The notes: generated by a model not told the origin, from the sequence alone. A stretch of 64,000 bases of DNA from JBBQWR01 sp038210495 (GCA_038210495.1 JBBQWR010000005.1:96475-160474), one strand, 5' to 3'. Shown: positions 49,381 through 57,867, counted from the first letter of the stretch. Numbers and translations: made by a program.

Positions 49381-50607
49381 ATGCGCCGCCTCTCCTGGAT
49401 CCTACCCGCTATCGTTTTGGCGTCGCTGGTCGCTCCGTCATCCGTCGCGTTTGGCCGCATCAAGCTGATCACTTTGCCCGTGCGGCAGCGGGTGGAAATC
49501 CAACTCGACAATCCCAACGCCACGCTGGTCGAGGAAGAGCGGATCGTCCCGCTGGTCAAGGGCGAGAATCAAGTCGATTTCTCCTGGGCCAATACGCAGA
49601 TCAACGCCGACTCGATCGTATTCCGCGTCGTCGGTCCGGCCGAAGATCAAGATCCCGCCAAGGCCCAAAAAAAGCTCGACGTGAAGGTGATTTCCGTCAG
49701 CTATCCGCCGAACGAAAACGCACTCGTCTGGTCGGTCGGCGCGAGCGAAAGCGGGTCCGCCCGCGTGCGGATCAGTTATCTGTTGGGCAACTTGAACAAG
49801 AGCTTTACCTATCGGGCTATCGCCGCTCACGACGAAAAATCACTAACGCTCTCGGAGTACATGCGGCTGCAAAATTTCGCGAACGAGGAGTTCGGCAGCA
49901 CGGGCCTATGGGCCGGTTTCGGTAAACGGTTCCTCAAGCCAATCGGGCTGAACGAGACGAAGGAAATGCTCGTCGAAAAATTCGAGCAGGTCCCGATCAA
50001 GAAGACCTACTCTTGCAACCCGGCCGAGTTCGATTACATCGACCGCGCGCAGAACAAGCTCCGCGTGCCGATGCACTATGTGCTCAAGAACGACAAGGCC
50101 AACAATCTCGGCGCCGCGCCGCTGCAATTCGGCAAGGTCCGAATTTTCATCGAAGGCTCGGCTCAAGAAAAAGAAAAATCGACCGCTTTCCTCGGCGAAG
50201 ACTGGGGCAAATTCACCCCCATCGACGACGAGATGAAGCTCTACCTGGGCGTGGCCCAAGACATCGTCGTCAAACGAACGATCGACAAGAACGAAAACAA
50301 ACGAATCGCCGGCAATCTGTATAACCACGAGGTCGTGCTGAAATACGAAATCGAAAATTTCAAGGACCAACCCGTCACGCTCGACATCATCGAAAACCTG
50401 CGGCACGTGCATAACGAAGTCCGCGGCGACACGGGCCGCGATGTCCAATGGGAGTTGACCAAGGACACGACGCTCGGCGATCCGGACAAAGCCAAGAGCA
50501 CGTTCGAGCAAGTCGTGTTCCACGTCGAGCTGCCAGCCCGCGACAAGGACGGCAAGGCGGAAAAGCTGACGCGCAAGCTCGACGTCGTCTTCAAGAACGA
50601 ATGGTAA
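49381..50607 (+). CDS. Secreted DUF4139-like protein 1
   Basis: A 408-residue exported protein of unknown function. It has a clear signal peptide (MRRLSWILPAIVLASLVAPS). The body is beta-rich: QRVEIQLDNPNATLVEEERI, then GENQVDFSWANTQINADSI and VRISYLLGNLNKSFTYRAI. The SWANT motif and the order of strands are shared with the protein encoded by the next gene (50701-52281), whose layout fits DUF4139-type proteins; the two are distant paralogues. The C-terminal part contains immunoglobulin-like blocks (NHEVVLKYEIENFKDQPVTL). Copies C and D of the dispersed repeat lie on either side. The start is ATG 49381 after CGGAGC. Confidence 0.75.
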   Translation: MRRLSWILPAIVLASLVAPSSVAFGRIKLITLPVRQRVEIQLDNPNATLVEEERIVPLVKGENQVDFSWANTQINADSIVFRVVGPAEDQDPAKAQKKLDVKVISVSYPPNENALVWSVGASESGSARVRISYLLGNLNKSFTYRAIAAHDEKSLTLSEYMRLQNFANEEFGSTGLWAGFGKRFLKPIGLNETKEMLVEKFEQVPIKKTYSCNPAEFDYIDRAQNKLRVPMHYVLKNDKANNLGAAPLQFGKVRIFIEGSAQEKEKSTAFLGEDWGKFTPIDDEMKLYLGVAQDIVVKRTIDKNENKRIAGNLYNHEVVLKYEIENFKDQPVTLDIIENLRHVHNEVRGDTGRDVQWELTKDTTLGDPDKAKSTFEQVVFHVELPARDKDGKAEKLTRKLDVVFKNEW

Positions 50608-50700
50608 TCGGCCCGCTACATAGCCGCGGGATCCTGCTGCGCCGTGCAGAGTTCGACGCTTCACAATTCTTTACGCTCAACCCGCGCATCCGAGTCGATC

Positions 50701-52281
50701 ATGAACCGCAAGCAATGCTCGTTGAATGGTAACTCAACGATTGTCGGGTGCCCGGGGCTGGACCGAAGGGAAGCCCCGGTGGCCTGCTCTCGAAGTCGAA
50801 ACCACTCTCCGGGGCTTCGGCGAGTGCGCCTCCAGCCCCGGCCACCCGGAACGTTGTCAACGGTCCTAAGCGCGCTGGCAATACTGTGTGCGGCGAGCCT
50901 GATATCTCTATCCGCCCCTCGCGCCGACGCCCGAAACGTCGATCTCTCGACCGTGCCCGAGCGCGATAGCGTGCAACTCACGATCTACAACAGCGAAGAT
51001 CTGACGCTGGTCCGCGAAACCCGCAAAGTCACGTTCAAAAAGGGATTCAACCCGCTCCAGTTCTCCTGGGCCAATACGCTGATCGATCCGACATCGGTCG
51101 AGCTGAAATTTCTCACGCATCCAGACAAGCTCGACGTCGCCGACACGACCTATCCGCACGACAAGCCGCAGATGCTTTTTTGGAACGTCGACAGCGAAAT
51201 CGACGGCGAAGCCACGATCCAGATCACCTACTTCACGAGCGGCATCACTTGGTCGGCCGATTATTTGTGCGTCGCCGATCGGAACGAGAAGCAGCTTAGC
51301 TTCGAGGGCTTCGTTCGCGTCCGCAACAACAGCGGCGAAGAATACGAAAACGCCAAGGTCCGGCTGGTCGTGGGGACGATCAATCTCGTCCAGAAAATCG
51401 CCGAGTTGGCCCGTTTGCCCGCGTCCGAGCTGGAGCGGTTGGACGCCAGCAAGTTGCAGGACCTGAAGAAGGCCGCCGCGAAAGAAGTGATGGACGCACC
51501 GGCTGCCATGCCCGAATCGGGGGCGGCGGCGGCCGGCGAAAAGAAAATCATCAAGGAAGGGCTCAGTGAGTATTTCATCTTCGCCATCGACGGAACCGAA
51601 ACGATTCGCAATGGTTGGTCCAAACGGATGCGGTCGATCGACAGCCAAGCCGTGCCCGTGAAGGTGCAATATCGCTATCGCCCGCAGGAATATGGCGACC
51701 AACTCGTGCGGATGTATCTGCTGACGAACGACAAGAAGTCGAAGCTAGGCGATTCGCCGCTGCCCGACGGCGTCGTGCGGCTGTTCCGCGACAACGGCCG
51801 CGACGGGCTGAGTTATCTCACGGAGCAGTCGATCAAGTACATTCCGATCGGCGACAAGATCGAACTCAACCTGGGTCCCGATCCCGAGGTGATCTTCGAG
51901 CTCATCAAGCGGCGCGCGAGCCGTAGCGACATCTGGTTTCAAGTCCGAGCCGGCGCCGTCTTCTTGAAACTCGGCGACGACGCGATCAAAGCCGAACCGA
52001 ATCTGACGGTCGCAGGCTGGACCGATCGTGAAGTGTATGCCCAGCGTGTTCGCAACTATACGTCCAAGCCGATCGAGCTTGAAATTCGCCGGCCCTTCGA
52101 CGGCCACGTGATCTTCCAAAGCAACCTCGAGCCCACGCTGCACGACTACCGCACAGTGCAGTATCTCGTGAGAGTCGACGCCGGCAAGAAGTCAGACTTC
52201 CTCTACGAAGTCGTCCGCCGGCAGGGGCACAGCGCGACGCAGAACAATGTCGTGCTGGAATCGGGGAAGGTGGCGGAGTAG
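50701..52281 (+). CDS. Secreted DUF4139-like protein 2, N-terminus disrupted by a repeat
   Basis: 526 residues from ATG 50701. The first 15 or so codons (MNRKQCSLNGN) are followed by codons supplied by repeat copy D (a basic, Arg-rich stretch). A hydrophobic signal-peptide core (STVLSALAILCAASLISLSA) follows with a likely cleavage near ADA. The body has a DUF4139-like architecture: PERDSVQLTIYNSEDLTLVR, then FNPLQFSWANTLIDPTSVEL, ITYFTSGITWSADYLCVAD, a conserved Glu/Lys-rich middle and a C-terminal VAGWTDREVYAQRVRNYTSK. A TTG at 50854 just after the repeat is an alternative start. The gene is paralogous to the preceding one and probably co-transcribed with it (93-base gap). Confidence 0.75.
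   Translation: MNRKQCSLNGNSTIVGCPGLDRREAPVACSRSRNHSPGLRRVRLQPRPPGTLSTVLSALAILCAASLISLSAPRADARNVDLSTVPERDSVQLTIYNSEDLTLVRETRKVTFKKGFNPLQFSWANTLIDPTSVELKFLTHPDKLDVADTTYPHDKPQMLFWNVDSEIDGEATIQITYFTSGITWSADYLCVADRNEKQLSFEGFVRVRNNSGEEYENAKVRLVVGTINLVQKIAELARLPASELERLDASKLQDLKKAAAKEVMDAPAAMPESGAAAAGEKKIIKEGLSEYFIFAIDGTETIRNGWSKRMRSIDSQAVPVKVQYRYRPQEYGDQLVRMYLLTNDKKSKLGDSPLPDGVVRLFRDNGRDGLSYLTEQSIKYIPIGDKIELNLGPDPEVIFELIKRRASRSDIWFQVRAGAVFLKLGDDAIKAEPNLTVAGWTDREVYAQRVRNYTSKPIELEIRRPFDGHVIFQSNLEPTLHDYRTVQYLVRVDAGKKSDFLYEVVRRQGHSATQNNVVLESGKVAE
50746..50847 (-). repeat. Dispersed GGGTGGCCGGGG repeat, full copy D inside a coding region
   Basis: 102 bases, from GGGTGCCCGGGGCTGG to CCAGCCCCGGCCACCC, so its ends are imperfect inverted repeats of each other. 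The length is divisible by three and no stop occurs in the reading frame used by the host gene, so the gene stays open through it. Confidence 0.88.
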
Positions 52282-52502
52282 GAAAAGTCGTGGCGAGTGG
52301 TGAGTGGCGAGTTGACGCTGCCGGCTTCGCCGGCGGCAGATACTTCCGCCTCACTCGCCCCCCCGCCCCCCGCCACGTTCCCGATTGGGCTTGCTCCAAC
52401 CCGCAATCTTGGTAATTTTTAGAATTGTATAAGCTGGCCGAATCGGCGTATCGCCGTGGCTGGCTGGCGCCGGATTGCGACGCGGGTCGCTTCTGCCTCG
52501 AT

Positions 52503-52577
52503 GGTGGCTATAGCTCAGTTGGTTAGAGCACCAGATTGTGGATCTGGGGGTCGCGGGTTCAATTCCCGCTAGCCACC
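52503..52577 (+). tRNA. tRNA-His (anticodon GTG)
   Basis: A complete cloverleaf. The acceptor stem GTGGCTA (52504-52510) pairs with TAGCCAC (52570-52576). The D-arm is AGCTCAGTTGGTTAGAGC, and the anticodon stem-loop CCAGA-TTGTGGA-TCTGG has anticodon GTG. The T-arm is GCGGG-TTCAATT-CCCGC. A G at 52503 opposite the discriminator C (52577) gives the extra G-1 pair characteristic of tRNA-His. The 3' CCA is not encoded. Confidence 0.97.
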
Positions 52578-52638
52578 CTTTGACGTAAGAACTGCTCACA
52601 AAACGGCCGAGGGCTGTCCCCTCCTCCCGGGCCCCTTT

Positions 52639-52671
52639 AGGCGACACCGATTGGAGTCGCCTGTTTTTTTG
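52639..52671 (+). terminator. Rho-independent terminator after tRNA-His
   Basis: A 7-bp stem AGGCGAC (52639-52645) with GTCGCCT (52656-52662) is followed by a run of seven T (52664-52670). It lies 61 bases past the tRNA and isolates it from the sigma-factor operon. Confidence 0.88.
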
Positions 52672-52816
52672 GGACGGAGAGGCCCTGTTTACCGGCGATC
52701 GTCCGGTAAACAAACCAAGGCCGTGTAGACGCCAGTTACTTCCCTGCTGGCTCGCCGCATCGGCTTGACTTAGACTTACGATAAGTCCCTCTCTTGGCCT
52801 GCGCCGAGGAATCCGC

Positions 52817-53506
52817 TTGTCCGTTAGCGAATCGTCGACTAAGAACTACGCGCTGCTCGATCCCGACGTGCGGCTGATGCTGGAGGTGCGCGACGACAAT
52901 GCGTCGGCCTTCGAGGAGTTGATGCTCCGCTATCAGAATCGCGTGATTACAGTGCTCGATCATCTGGTCGGTCATCGCGAATGGGCGGAGGACTTGGCCC
53001 AAGACGTCTTCCTGCGGATTTACCGCTCGCGAAAACGGTATACGCCCGGCGCCAAATTCACGACATGGCTATTTACGATCACAAATAACGTGGCCTCCAA
53101 TGCGCTGCGCGATCGCTCTCGGCGGCGCGAGGTGAATCTCGTCGAGCACGCCGGGCAAACGACGGGCGTCTTTGGGCTGGAGCAGATCGCGTTGGCGGCG
53201 AGCGGATTGATGCCCGCGCGGCAATTCGAGTCCAGCGAGATGCGCGACATCATTCGCCAGGCCGTCAGCACGCTCAACGATCGGCAGCGGATGGCCGTGC
53301 TGCTTTGCAAATTCGAGAACATGAGTCAGGAAGAAATCGCCATCGCGATGGAGATGACGCCCAAAGCGGTGAAATCCCTGTTGGCTCGGGCGCGAGGCAG
53401 GCTGCGCGAAGTGTTGGAGCCGTATTTGGCGAGCGGCCAACTCCGCGGGCCGGCGCCCGAAGGCGCCCACAATGGCGAGGCGACCGACGATCGAGTGACA
53501 CCATGA
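52817..53506 (+). CDS. ECF-type RNA polymerase sigma factor
   Basis: 229 residues. The sigma2 region (about 30-100) has FEELMLRYQNRVITVLDHLV, EDLAQDVFLRIYR (core binding) and FTTWLFTITNNVASNALRDR (-10 recognition). The sigma4 region (about 150-205) has LNDRQRMAVLLCKFENMSQEEIA and TPKAVKSLLARARGRLRE, the helix-turn-helix for -35 recognition. The start is TTG 52817, supported by GAGGA at 52806-52810 upstream; the next Met would remove most of region 2. The stop overlaps the start of the next gene (ATGA), the usual coupling of an ECF factor to its anti-sigma factor. The tail after region 4 is short and disordered. Confidence 0.92.
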   Translation: MSVSESSTKNYALLDPDVRLMLEVRDDNASAFEELMLRYQNRVITVLDHLVGHREWAEDLAQDVFLRIYRSRKRYTPGAKFTTWLFTITNNVASNALRDRSRRREVNLVEHAGQTTGVFGLEQIALAASGLMPARQFESSEMRDIIRQAVSTLNDRQRMAVLLCKFENMSQEEIAIAMEMTPKAVKSLLARARGRLREVLEPYLASGQLRGPAPEGAHNGEATDDRVTP

Positions 53507-55020
53507 ACGAACCCCATTCCCTACCCCCTGACGGCCCGACGCCGCCGAGCAGCGACGATCGGCTCGACGAAGAGCTGGTGTCGTATCTCGAAGGCGACCT
53601 CGAATCCGACGAGGCCCGGCGCGTCGAGCAGCGGCTCGCGACCGACGAACCGGTCCGGCGTCGCTTGCAGCAGCTTGCCCAGAGTTGGGACTTGCTCGAC
53701 CAACTACCCCGGGCCGTGGCGAACGAGTCGTTCACGCGGAGCACGGTCGAAATGGTGACGATCGTGGCGGAGCAGGAACTCGCCGAGCAGACGGCCAACT
53801 TGCCGCGCGTCCGGCGCAATCGTTGGCTGCGGGCCGGGGGCAGCATCGTGGCGGCCGGGTTGGTGGGCTTTCTGCTGGCCACGGTTTTGCGATCCGATCC
53901 CAACGCCAAGTTGCTCCGCGATTTGCCGGTGATTCAAAATCTCGAGCTCTACCGGCAAGTCGGCGAGATCGATTTCTTGCGAAAGCTGAATGACGAGAAT
54001 TTATTCACCGAAGAGCCGAGCGAAAGCGCCAAGGACGATGTGACCGGCGCCTCGCCGGCCGTGAGCCTGTTGCCGGCGCCGGCGTCGGAAAACGAGCGCC
54101 GGGCCGAATTAGCCCGAACGACTCCCGCGCAAAAGGAAGACCTTCACGAGGAGTACGACAAGCTGCTAACGCTCGGTTCCGACGAGCGCGATCGGTTGCG
54201 GAGGCTAGACGCCGCATTGCAAGCCGATCCGCACGCCGAGCGATTGCGGCGGATCATGGTCAATTATCACCAGTGGCTCACGGGGCTGAGCGCGGTCGAA
54301 CGGGTCGACCTGTTGTCGCTGGACGCAACGGATCGCGTGGAACGGATCAAGGGAATTCGGCACGAGCAAGTCGCTCGCTTGGCCAGACAGTCTGGCGATT
54401 CGCATTTACAGCCGCGCGATATGCAAGCCTTACATGCTTGGATGCAGGATTTGGCCAAGAAACATCAGGACGAACTGCTGGCTGAAATGACCGCCGACCA
54501 GCGAAAGAAATACGATGCGCAGGATGAAGCCGGTCGCCAGCGGGAGTTGCTGAATTTCGCCTGGCAACAGTGGCGAGGCCGCAATCCCAAGGCGTCGCTG
54601 GCCAACGACGCCGAACTCAAACAGCTCACGGACAAGCTGTCTCCGGAAGCCAAGAAGGCGCTGGAATCGAAATCGGCTCCCGACCAGCGACAAACGGCGA
54701 TCCAATGGGTTCGCGACGTGGCCCGAGCGCGAACGCACATGAACGGCTTCGGCGGGCGCTACAACGCGGCAATTCGTCCGCAGGACAGGGATCAGTTTTT
54801 CAAGCAGTTGCCGGCCGAGGAGCGAGAGCGTTTGCGTTCGCTACCCCCCGACGAGATTCGCCGGGAACTGGCGAGACTTTATTTCCAAAGTCATAAGGGG
54901 CCGGGTCCGAAGGACAAGCCAGGCGGCCGCGAAGGCAGACCGCGCTTCGACCCCGGCGGACCCAAGTCGAACACCGACAAACCGGCCGAATCGACCAGCC
55001 CCGCGCCGCAGTCTCCATAG
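53503..55020 (+). CDS. Putative anti-sigma factor, single-pass membrane protein
   Basis: 505 residues. The cytoplasmic N-terminus (about 1-110) is acidic and helical (DDRLDEELVSYLEGDLESDE, then ARRVEQRLATDEPVRRRLQQL), the usual look of planctomycete anti-sigma regions. It lacks the His-x3-Cys-x2-Cys zinc motif. One transmembrane helix (GGSIVAAGLVGFLLATVL, about 111-128) follows. The large outer region is helical and charged, with LPAEERERLRSLPPDEIRREL near the end, similar to DUF3106-type repeats. It closes with a Pro/Gly-rich disordered tail. Its start ATG 53503 overlaps the sigma factor stop, which is the main evidence for its role. tssG follows 74 bases later. Confidence 0.75.
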   Translation: MNEPHSLPPDGPTPPSSDDRLDEELVSYLEGDLESDEARRVEQRLATDEPVRRRLQQLAQSWDLLDQLPRAVANESFTRSTVEMVTIVAEQELAEQTANLPRVRRNRWLRAGGSIVAAGLVGFLLATVLRSDPNAKLLRDLPVIQNLELYRQVGEIDFLRKLNDENLFTEEPSESAKDDVTGASPAVSLLPAPASENERRAELARTTPAQKEDLHEEYDKLLTLGSDERDRLRRLDAALQADPHAERLRRIMVNYHQWLTGLSAVERVDLLSLDATDRVERIKGIRHEQVARLARQSGDSHLQPRDMQALHAWMQDLAKKHQDELLAEMTADQRKKYDAQDEAGRQRELLNFAWQQWRGRNPKASLANDAELKQLTDKLSPEAKKALESKSAPDQRQTAIQWVRDVARARTHMNGFGGRYNAAIRPQDRDQFFKQLPAEERERLRSLPPDEIRRELARLYFQSHKGPGPKDKPGGREGRPRFDPGGPKSNTDKPAESTSPAPQSP

Positions 55021-55039
55021 CCACGGCAGCCTGCCGTGG
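55021..55039. repeat. Short perfect palindrome after the anti-sigma gene
   Basis: CCACGGCAG-C-CTGCCGTGG, 9-base arms around a single base, directly after the stop codon at 55018-55020. It could be a mRNA 3' end hairpin separating the sigma operon from tssG. Confidence 0.6.
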
Positions 55040-55094
55040 AGTGCAAAATAAGTCGTTCCAAGCCGCCAACAGCCAAATCGCAAATAGTCTCAAC

Positions 55095-56285
55095 ATGGCG
55101 GAAGCCGAACCAACTCCTGCCACTCCCGATCCTTCGCCGGCCACCGCCGGCGCAAAAACTCCCGTCTCCCGACTCCCGACTCCCGACCTGCCCACCACGG
55201 GCATCAGCGGCCAACTCTTCAACCAGGGCTATCGGTTCGAGTTCTTCCAAGCGGTACGGCTTCTCGAGCGGCACGCGAAGGAAACCAGCGGCCACGATCC
55301 GCGGCGAAAGCGGGGCGCCGTCGGTCAGCATTATGGGCCCGATCGCGAGATCGCGCGATTCCGCGCGCTGCCGTCGCTCACGTTTCCTCCCGGCGCGATC
55401 AGCCGTATCCAGCCAGCGGCGGCCAATCCCCACGAGGAAGCTTCAACCTCGCCGCCGGAAGTGATCGTGAGCTTTTTTGGGCTGTTCGGTCCCAACGGCG
55501 CGCTACCCAGTCATTACACGTCGCTGATCATCGATCGCTGCCGAGCGCGGAACAAGGACTATTCGCTCCGCGATTTTCTCGATCTGTTCAACCATCGCAG
55601 CATCTCGCTGTTCTATCGGGCCTGGGAGAAGTACCGTTTTCCGTACGGCTACGAGCGGTCGCGCAGCGACGATCTCAACCGTGAAATCGATTTATTCACG
55701 TTCGGACTGTTGTCGCTGGTCGGCTTGAGCACCGACGGACTGGGGGGCCGGATGGCCGTCGACGACGAGGCCATCCTGTACTACGGCGGACACTATGCTC
55801 ACTATCCGCGTCCGGCCGTTTCGCTGGAACTGATCTTGGCCGACTATTTCCAGCAGCGGGTGGAAATCTTTCAATTCCGCGGGCAATGGTTGCGGCTAAA
55901 TCTCGACCAGCGGTCCAGTTTGCCGACGCGCGCCGCCCCCAAGGGAACCAACTGCGCGCTGGGCGTGAGTGTCGTCGTCGGAGCGCGGGTGTGGTCCGTG
56001 CAGAGCAAATTCCGCGTGCGGATCGGGCCACTCAATTTCGCCCAATTTCAGGATTTCATGCCGACCCGACAGGGGCTCAAGCGGCTGTGTCAATTAACCC
56101 GGCTCTACGTAGGCCAGGAGTTCGACTTCGACGTTCAAGTTGTGCTCAAGGGCCAGGAAGTCCCCTGGTGCAAGCTGGCGGGTCGCCCCGCCGCCGCAAG
56201 GCGCCTAGGCTGGAACACGTGGGTTCGCTGCAAGGACTTCGATCGCGACGTGGACGACGCCGTATTCACACTCAAAAGCGTGTGA
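55095..56285 (+). CDS. tssG: Type VI secretion baseplate subunit TssG
   Basis: 396 residues. TssG is part of the wedge of the T6SS baseplate, normally with TssF. The family start GYRFEFFQAVRLLER appears at about residue 45, then IARFRALPSLTFPPGAISRI, EVIVSFFGLFGPNGALPSHYT (the strongly conserved FGL-GP-GALP motif), FLDLFNHRSISLFYRAW and LTRLYVGQEFDFDVQVVLKG. The end is RLGWNTWVRCKDFDRDVDDAVF, typical of TssG. A Pro/Thr-rich leader (about 1-40) with CCCGACTCC repeats precedes the domain. ATG 55095 is preferred over the in-frame GTG 55041, as neither has a clear Shine-Dalgarno sequence. tssF and the other T6SS core genes are not in the window. Confidence 0.9.
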   Translation: MAEAEPTPATPDPSPATAGAKTPVSRLPTPDLPTTGISGQLFNQGYRFEFFQAVRLLERHAKETSGHDPRRKRGAVGQHYGPDREIARFRALPSLTFPPGAISRIQPAAANPHEEASTSPPEVIVSFFGLFGPNGALPSHYTSLIIDRCRARNKDYSLRDFLDLFNHRSISLFYRAWEKYRFPYGYERSRSDDLNREIDLFTFGLLSLVGLSTDGLGGRMAVDDEAILYYGGHYAHYPRPAVSLELILADYFQQRVEIFQFRGQWLRLNLDQRSSLPTRAAPKGTNCALGVSVVVGARVWSVQSKFRVRIGPLNFAQFQDFMPTRQGLKRLCQLTRLYVGQEFDFDVQVVLKGQEVPWCKLAGRPAAARRLGWNTWVRCKDFDRDVDDAVFTLKSV

Positions 56286-56293
56286 TCTCCCCC

Positions 56294-56359
56294 TGAGCCG
56301 CGCTCGCTTGCGACGCGCGTTGGCGCGACGAAACAAAATCGCGTCGCAAGCGAGCGCGG
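56294..56359. repeat. Inverted repeat AGCCGCGCTCGCTTGCGACG, between tssG and hcp1
   Basis: Perfect 22-base arms (56294-56315 and 56338-56359) around a 22-base loop, a few bases after the tssG stop. The element at 57751-57810 uses near-identical arms. It could terminate tssG mRNA or protect its 3' end. Confidence 0.85.
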
Positions 56360-56611
56360 CTAATCGGGATTTCGCGAATTCCGCAGCATTTTCCGGCTCT
56401 TTGCGCGGCCGGAAAATCTTTTTTATTTTCCACGCAACAATCCTCGGCGCCCTTCGATAATGTTAGCAACACTGGCCGCGACGGTCAGAAACAAATTCCA
56501 AACCAACGTGATACCAGAGCCTGCCAGAATCGAAACCGCTCGCCAGCTAGTCGCTCGAGACCAACGATCCTGTCAACTCGCAAACCCCCTACCGACAAGG
56601 AGAAAAAGACA

Positions 56612-57097
56612 ATGGGCGCGTTCATGAAACTGGGCGACATCAAGGGTGAAGCCACCGATCAAGGCCACAAGGACTGGATCATCATCGAGACCATGAGCTC
56701 GGCGATTACCCGCACGATTCCCGAAGGCGCGAAAGACCAACAGCGGACCAAGGGCAACACGACCCTCGGCGACGTCGTGGTGGTTCGTCAACTCGACAAG
56801 TCCTCGACGAAGCTGCAAGAAGCCTGTGCCAACGGTACCTTCTACCAGGAAGTGCTGGTCGACTTCTGCACGCAGGTCAAGAACAAGCAGGAACCGTACC
56901 TCAAGTACAAGCTCAAGAACGTGATCGTCTCGAGCTACCAGGTCAACGCTCATGAATCGGGCAGCCCCCTGCCGCACGAATCGGTGACCTTGGCCTACAC
57001 GGCCGTCGAATGGAACTACGTCGTGGTCGACCCGAAGACGGGCGACAACAAGGGCAACGTCCCCGCGAAGTTCGATCCGGGCGCCGGCGTCAGCTAG
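56612..57097 (+). CDS. hcp: Type VI secretion tube protein Hcp, copy 1
   Basis: 161 residues, the usual Hcp size; hexamers stack into the secreted tube. It begins MGAFMKLGDIKGEATDQGHK. The Hcp-type beta-barrel patterns are IIIETMSSAIT, DVVVVRQLDKSSTKLQEACANG (the family core K-D-SP-L region), YLKYKLKNVIVSSYQV and ESVTLAYTAVEWNY. The start is ATG 56612, with a strong AAGGAG at 56599-56604, consistent with high expression. A GATAAT at 56456-56461 could be a -10, giving a leader of about 140 bases. It is closely related to the next gene. Confidence 0.93.
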   Translation: MGAFMKLGDIKGEATDQGHKDWIIIETMSSAITRTIPEGAKDQQRTKGNTTLGDVVVVRQLDKSSTKLQEACANGTFYQEVLVDFCTQVKNKQEPYLKYKLKNVIVSSYQVNAHESGSPLPHESVTLAYTAVEWNYVVVDPKTGDNKGNVPAKFDPGAGVS

Positions 57098-57254
57098 TGC
57101 TTGCCAGACCTTGCGATTGTCACACGGATCGGCTGGCGCCAACGGGGCGCCAGCCGATCCGCCTGTGCAGATAGATCGCTCGAAAATTCGGTGACGCCAG
57201 TCGGAAAAAGGGAGCCACTCGATCTTCAATGGGCGAAAAGGAGCGATACCATCC

Positions 57255-57740
57255 ATGGCCGCGTTCATGAAACTCGGCGACATCAAGGGGGAAGCTACCG
57301 ACCAGGGTCATCCCGAGTGGATTCGCTTGGACTCGATGAGCTGCGGAATCCATCGGATCATCGCCGAGGGCGCCAAGGACATGCAGCGAACCAAGGGAAG
57401 CACGATTCTCGAAGACGTGGTGCTGGTGCGGAACCTCGACAAGTCGTCCACGAAGATGCAGGCGGCGTGCGCTAACGGCACGTTTTACCAAGAGGTGCTG
57501 ATCGACTTTTGCACGCAAGTCGGCAACAAACAAGAACCTTATTTGAAATACAAACTACACGACGTCATTCTTTCCAGTTACAGTGTGCATGCGTTGGCCT
57601 CGGGCGATCCGCTGCCGACGGAAGAGATCACGCTCGGCTTCACCGCCGCGGAATGGCACTACATCGTCGTCGATCCCAAGACCGGGCACGCGAAGGGGAC
57701 CGTCGCCGGCAAATTCAATCCCGGCGCCGGAATCAGTTAG
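57255..57740 (+). CDS. hcp: Type VI secretion tube protein Hcp, copy 2
   Basis: 161 residues, colinear with the preceding Hcp and clearly its duplicate. Shared blocks include FMKLGDIKGEATDQGH, LDKSSTK and ACANGTFYQEVL. Differences cluster in surface segments (IRLDSMSCGIHRIIAEGAKD versus IIIETMSSAITRTIPEGAKD), so the tube could be mixed or the two copies could carry different cargo. The start is ATG 57255 after AAAAGGAGC. The spacing from copy 1 is 157 bases. vgrG follows after the palindrome at 57751-57810. Confidence 0.93.
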   Translation: MAAFMKLGDIKGEATDQGHPEWIRLDSMSCGIHRIIAEGAKDMQRTKGSTILEDVVLVRNLDKSSTKMQAACANGTFYQEVLIDFCTQVGNKQEPYLKYKLHDVILSSYSVHALASGDPLPTEEITLGFTAAEWHYIVVDPKTGHAKGTVAGKFNPGAGIS

Positions 57741-57750
57741 TAATTTCCCT

Positions 57751-57810
57751 AGCCGCGTCGCTCGCGACGCGCGTTGAGTCCACGCCAAGCGCGTCGCGAG
57801 CGACGCGGCT
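57751..57810. repeat. Inverted repeat AGCCGCGTCGCTCGCGACGC, between hcp2 and vgrG
   Basis: Perfect 22-base arms (57751-57772 and 57789-57810) around a 16-base loop, 10 bases past the hcp2 stop. It belongs to the same family as 56294-56359. Confidence 0.85.
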
Positions 57811-57867
57811 AATAAAGCGACAACTCGAAGTTCGACCGCTTAACACTCCCAACTGCCGATTTCAGCC

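Noticed and set aside
52285..52400. Attachment site next to tRNA-His
   Set aside because: No integrase gene and no repeated 3' tRNA end are visible in the window.
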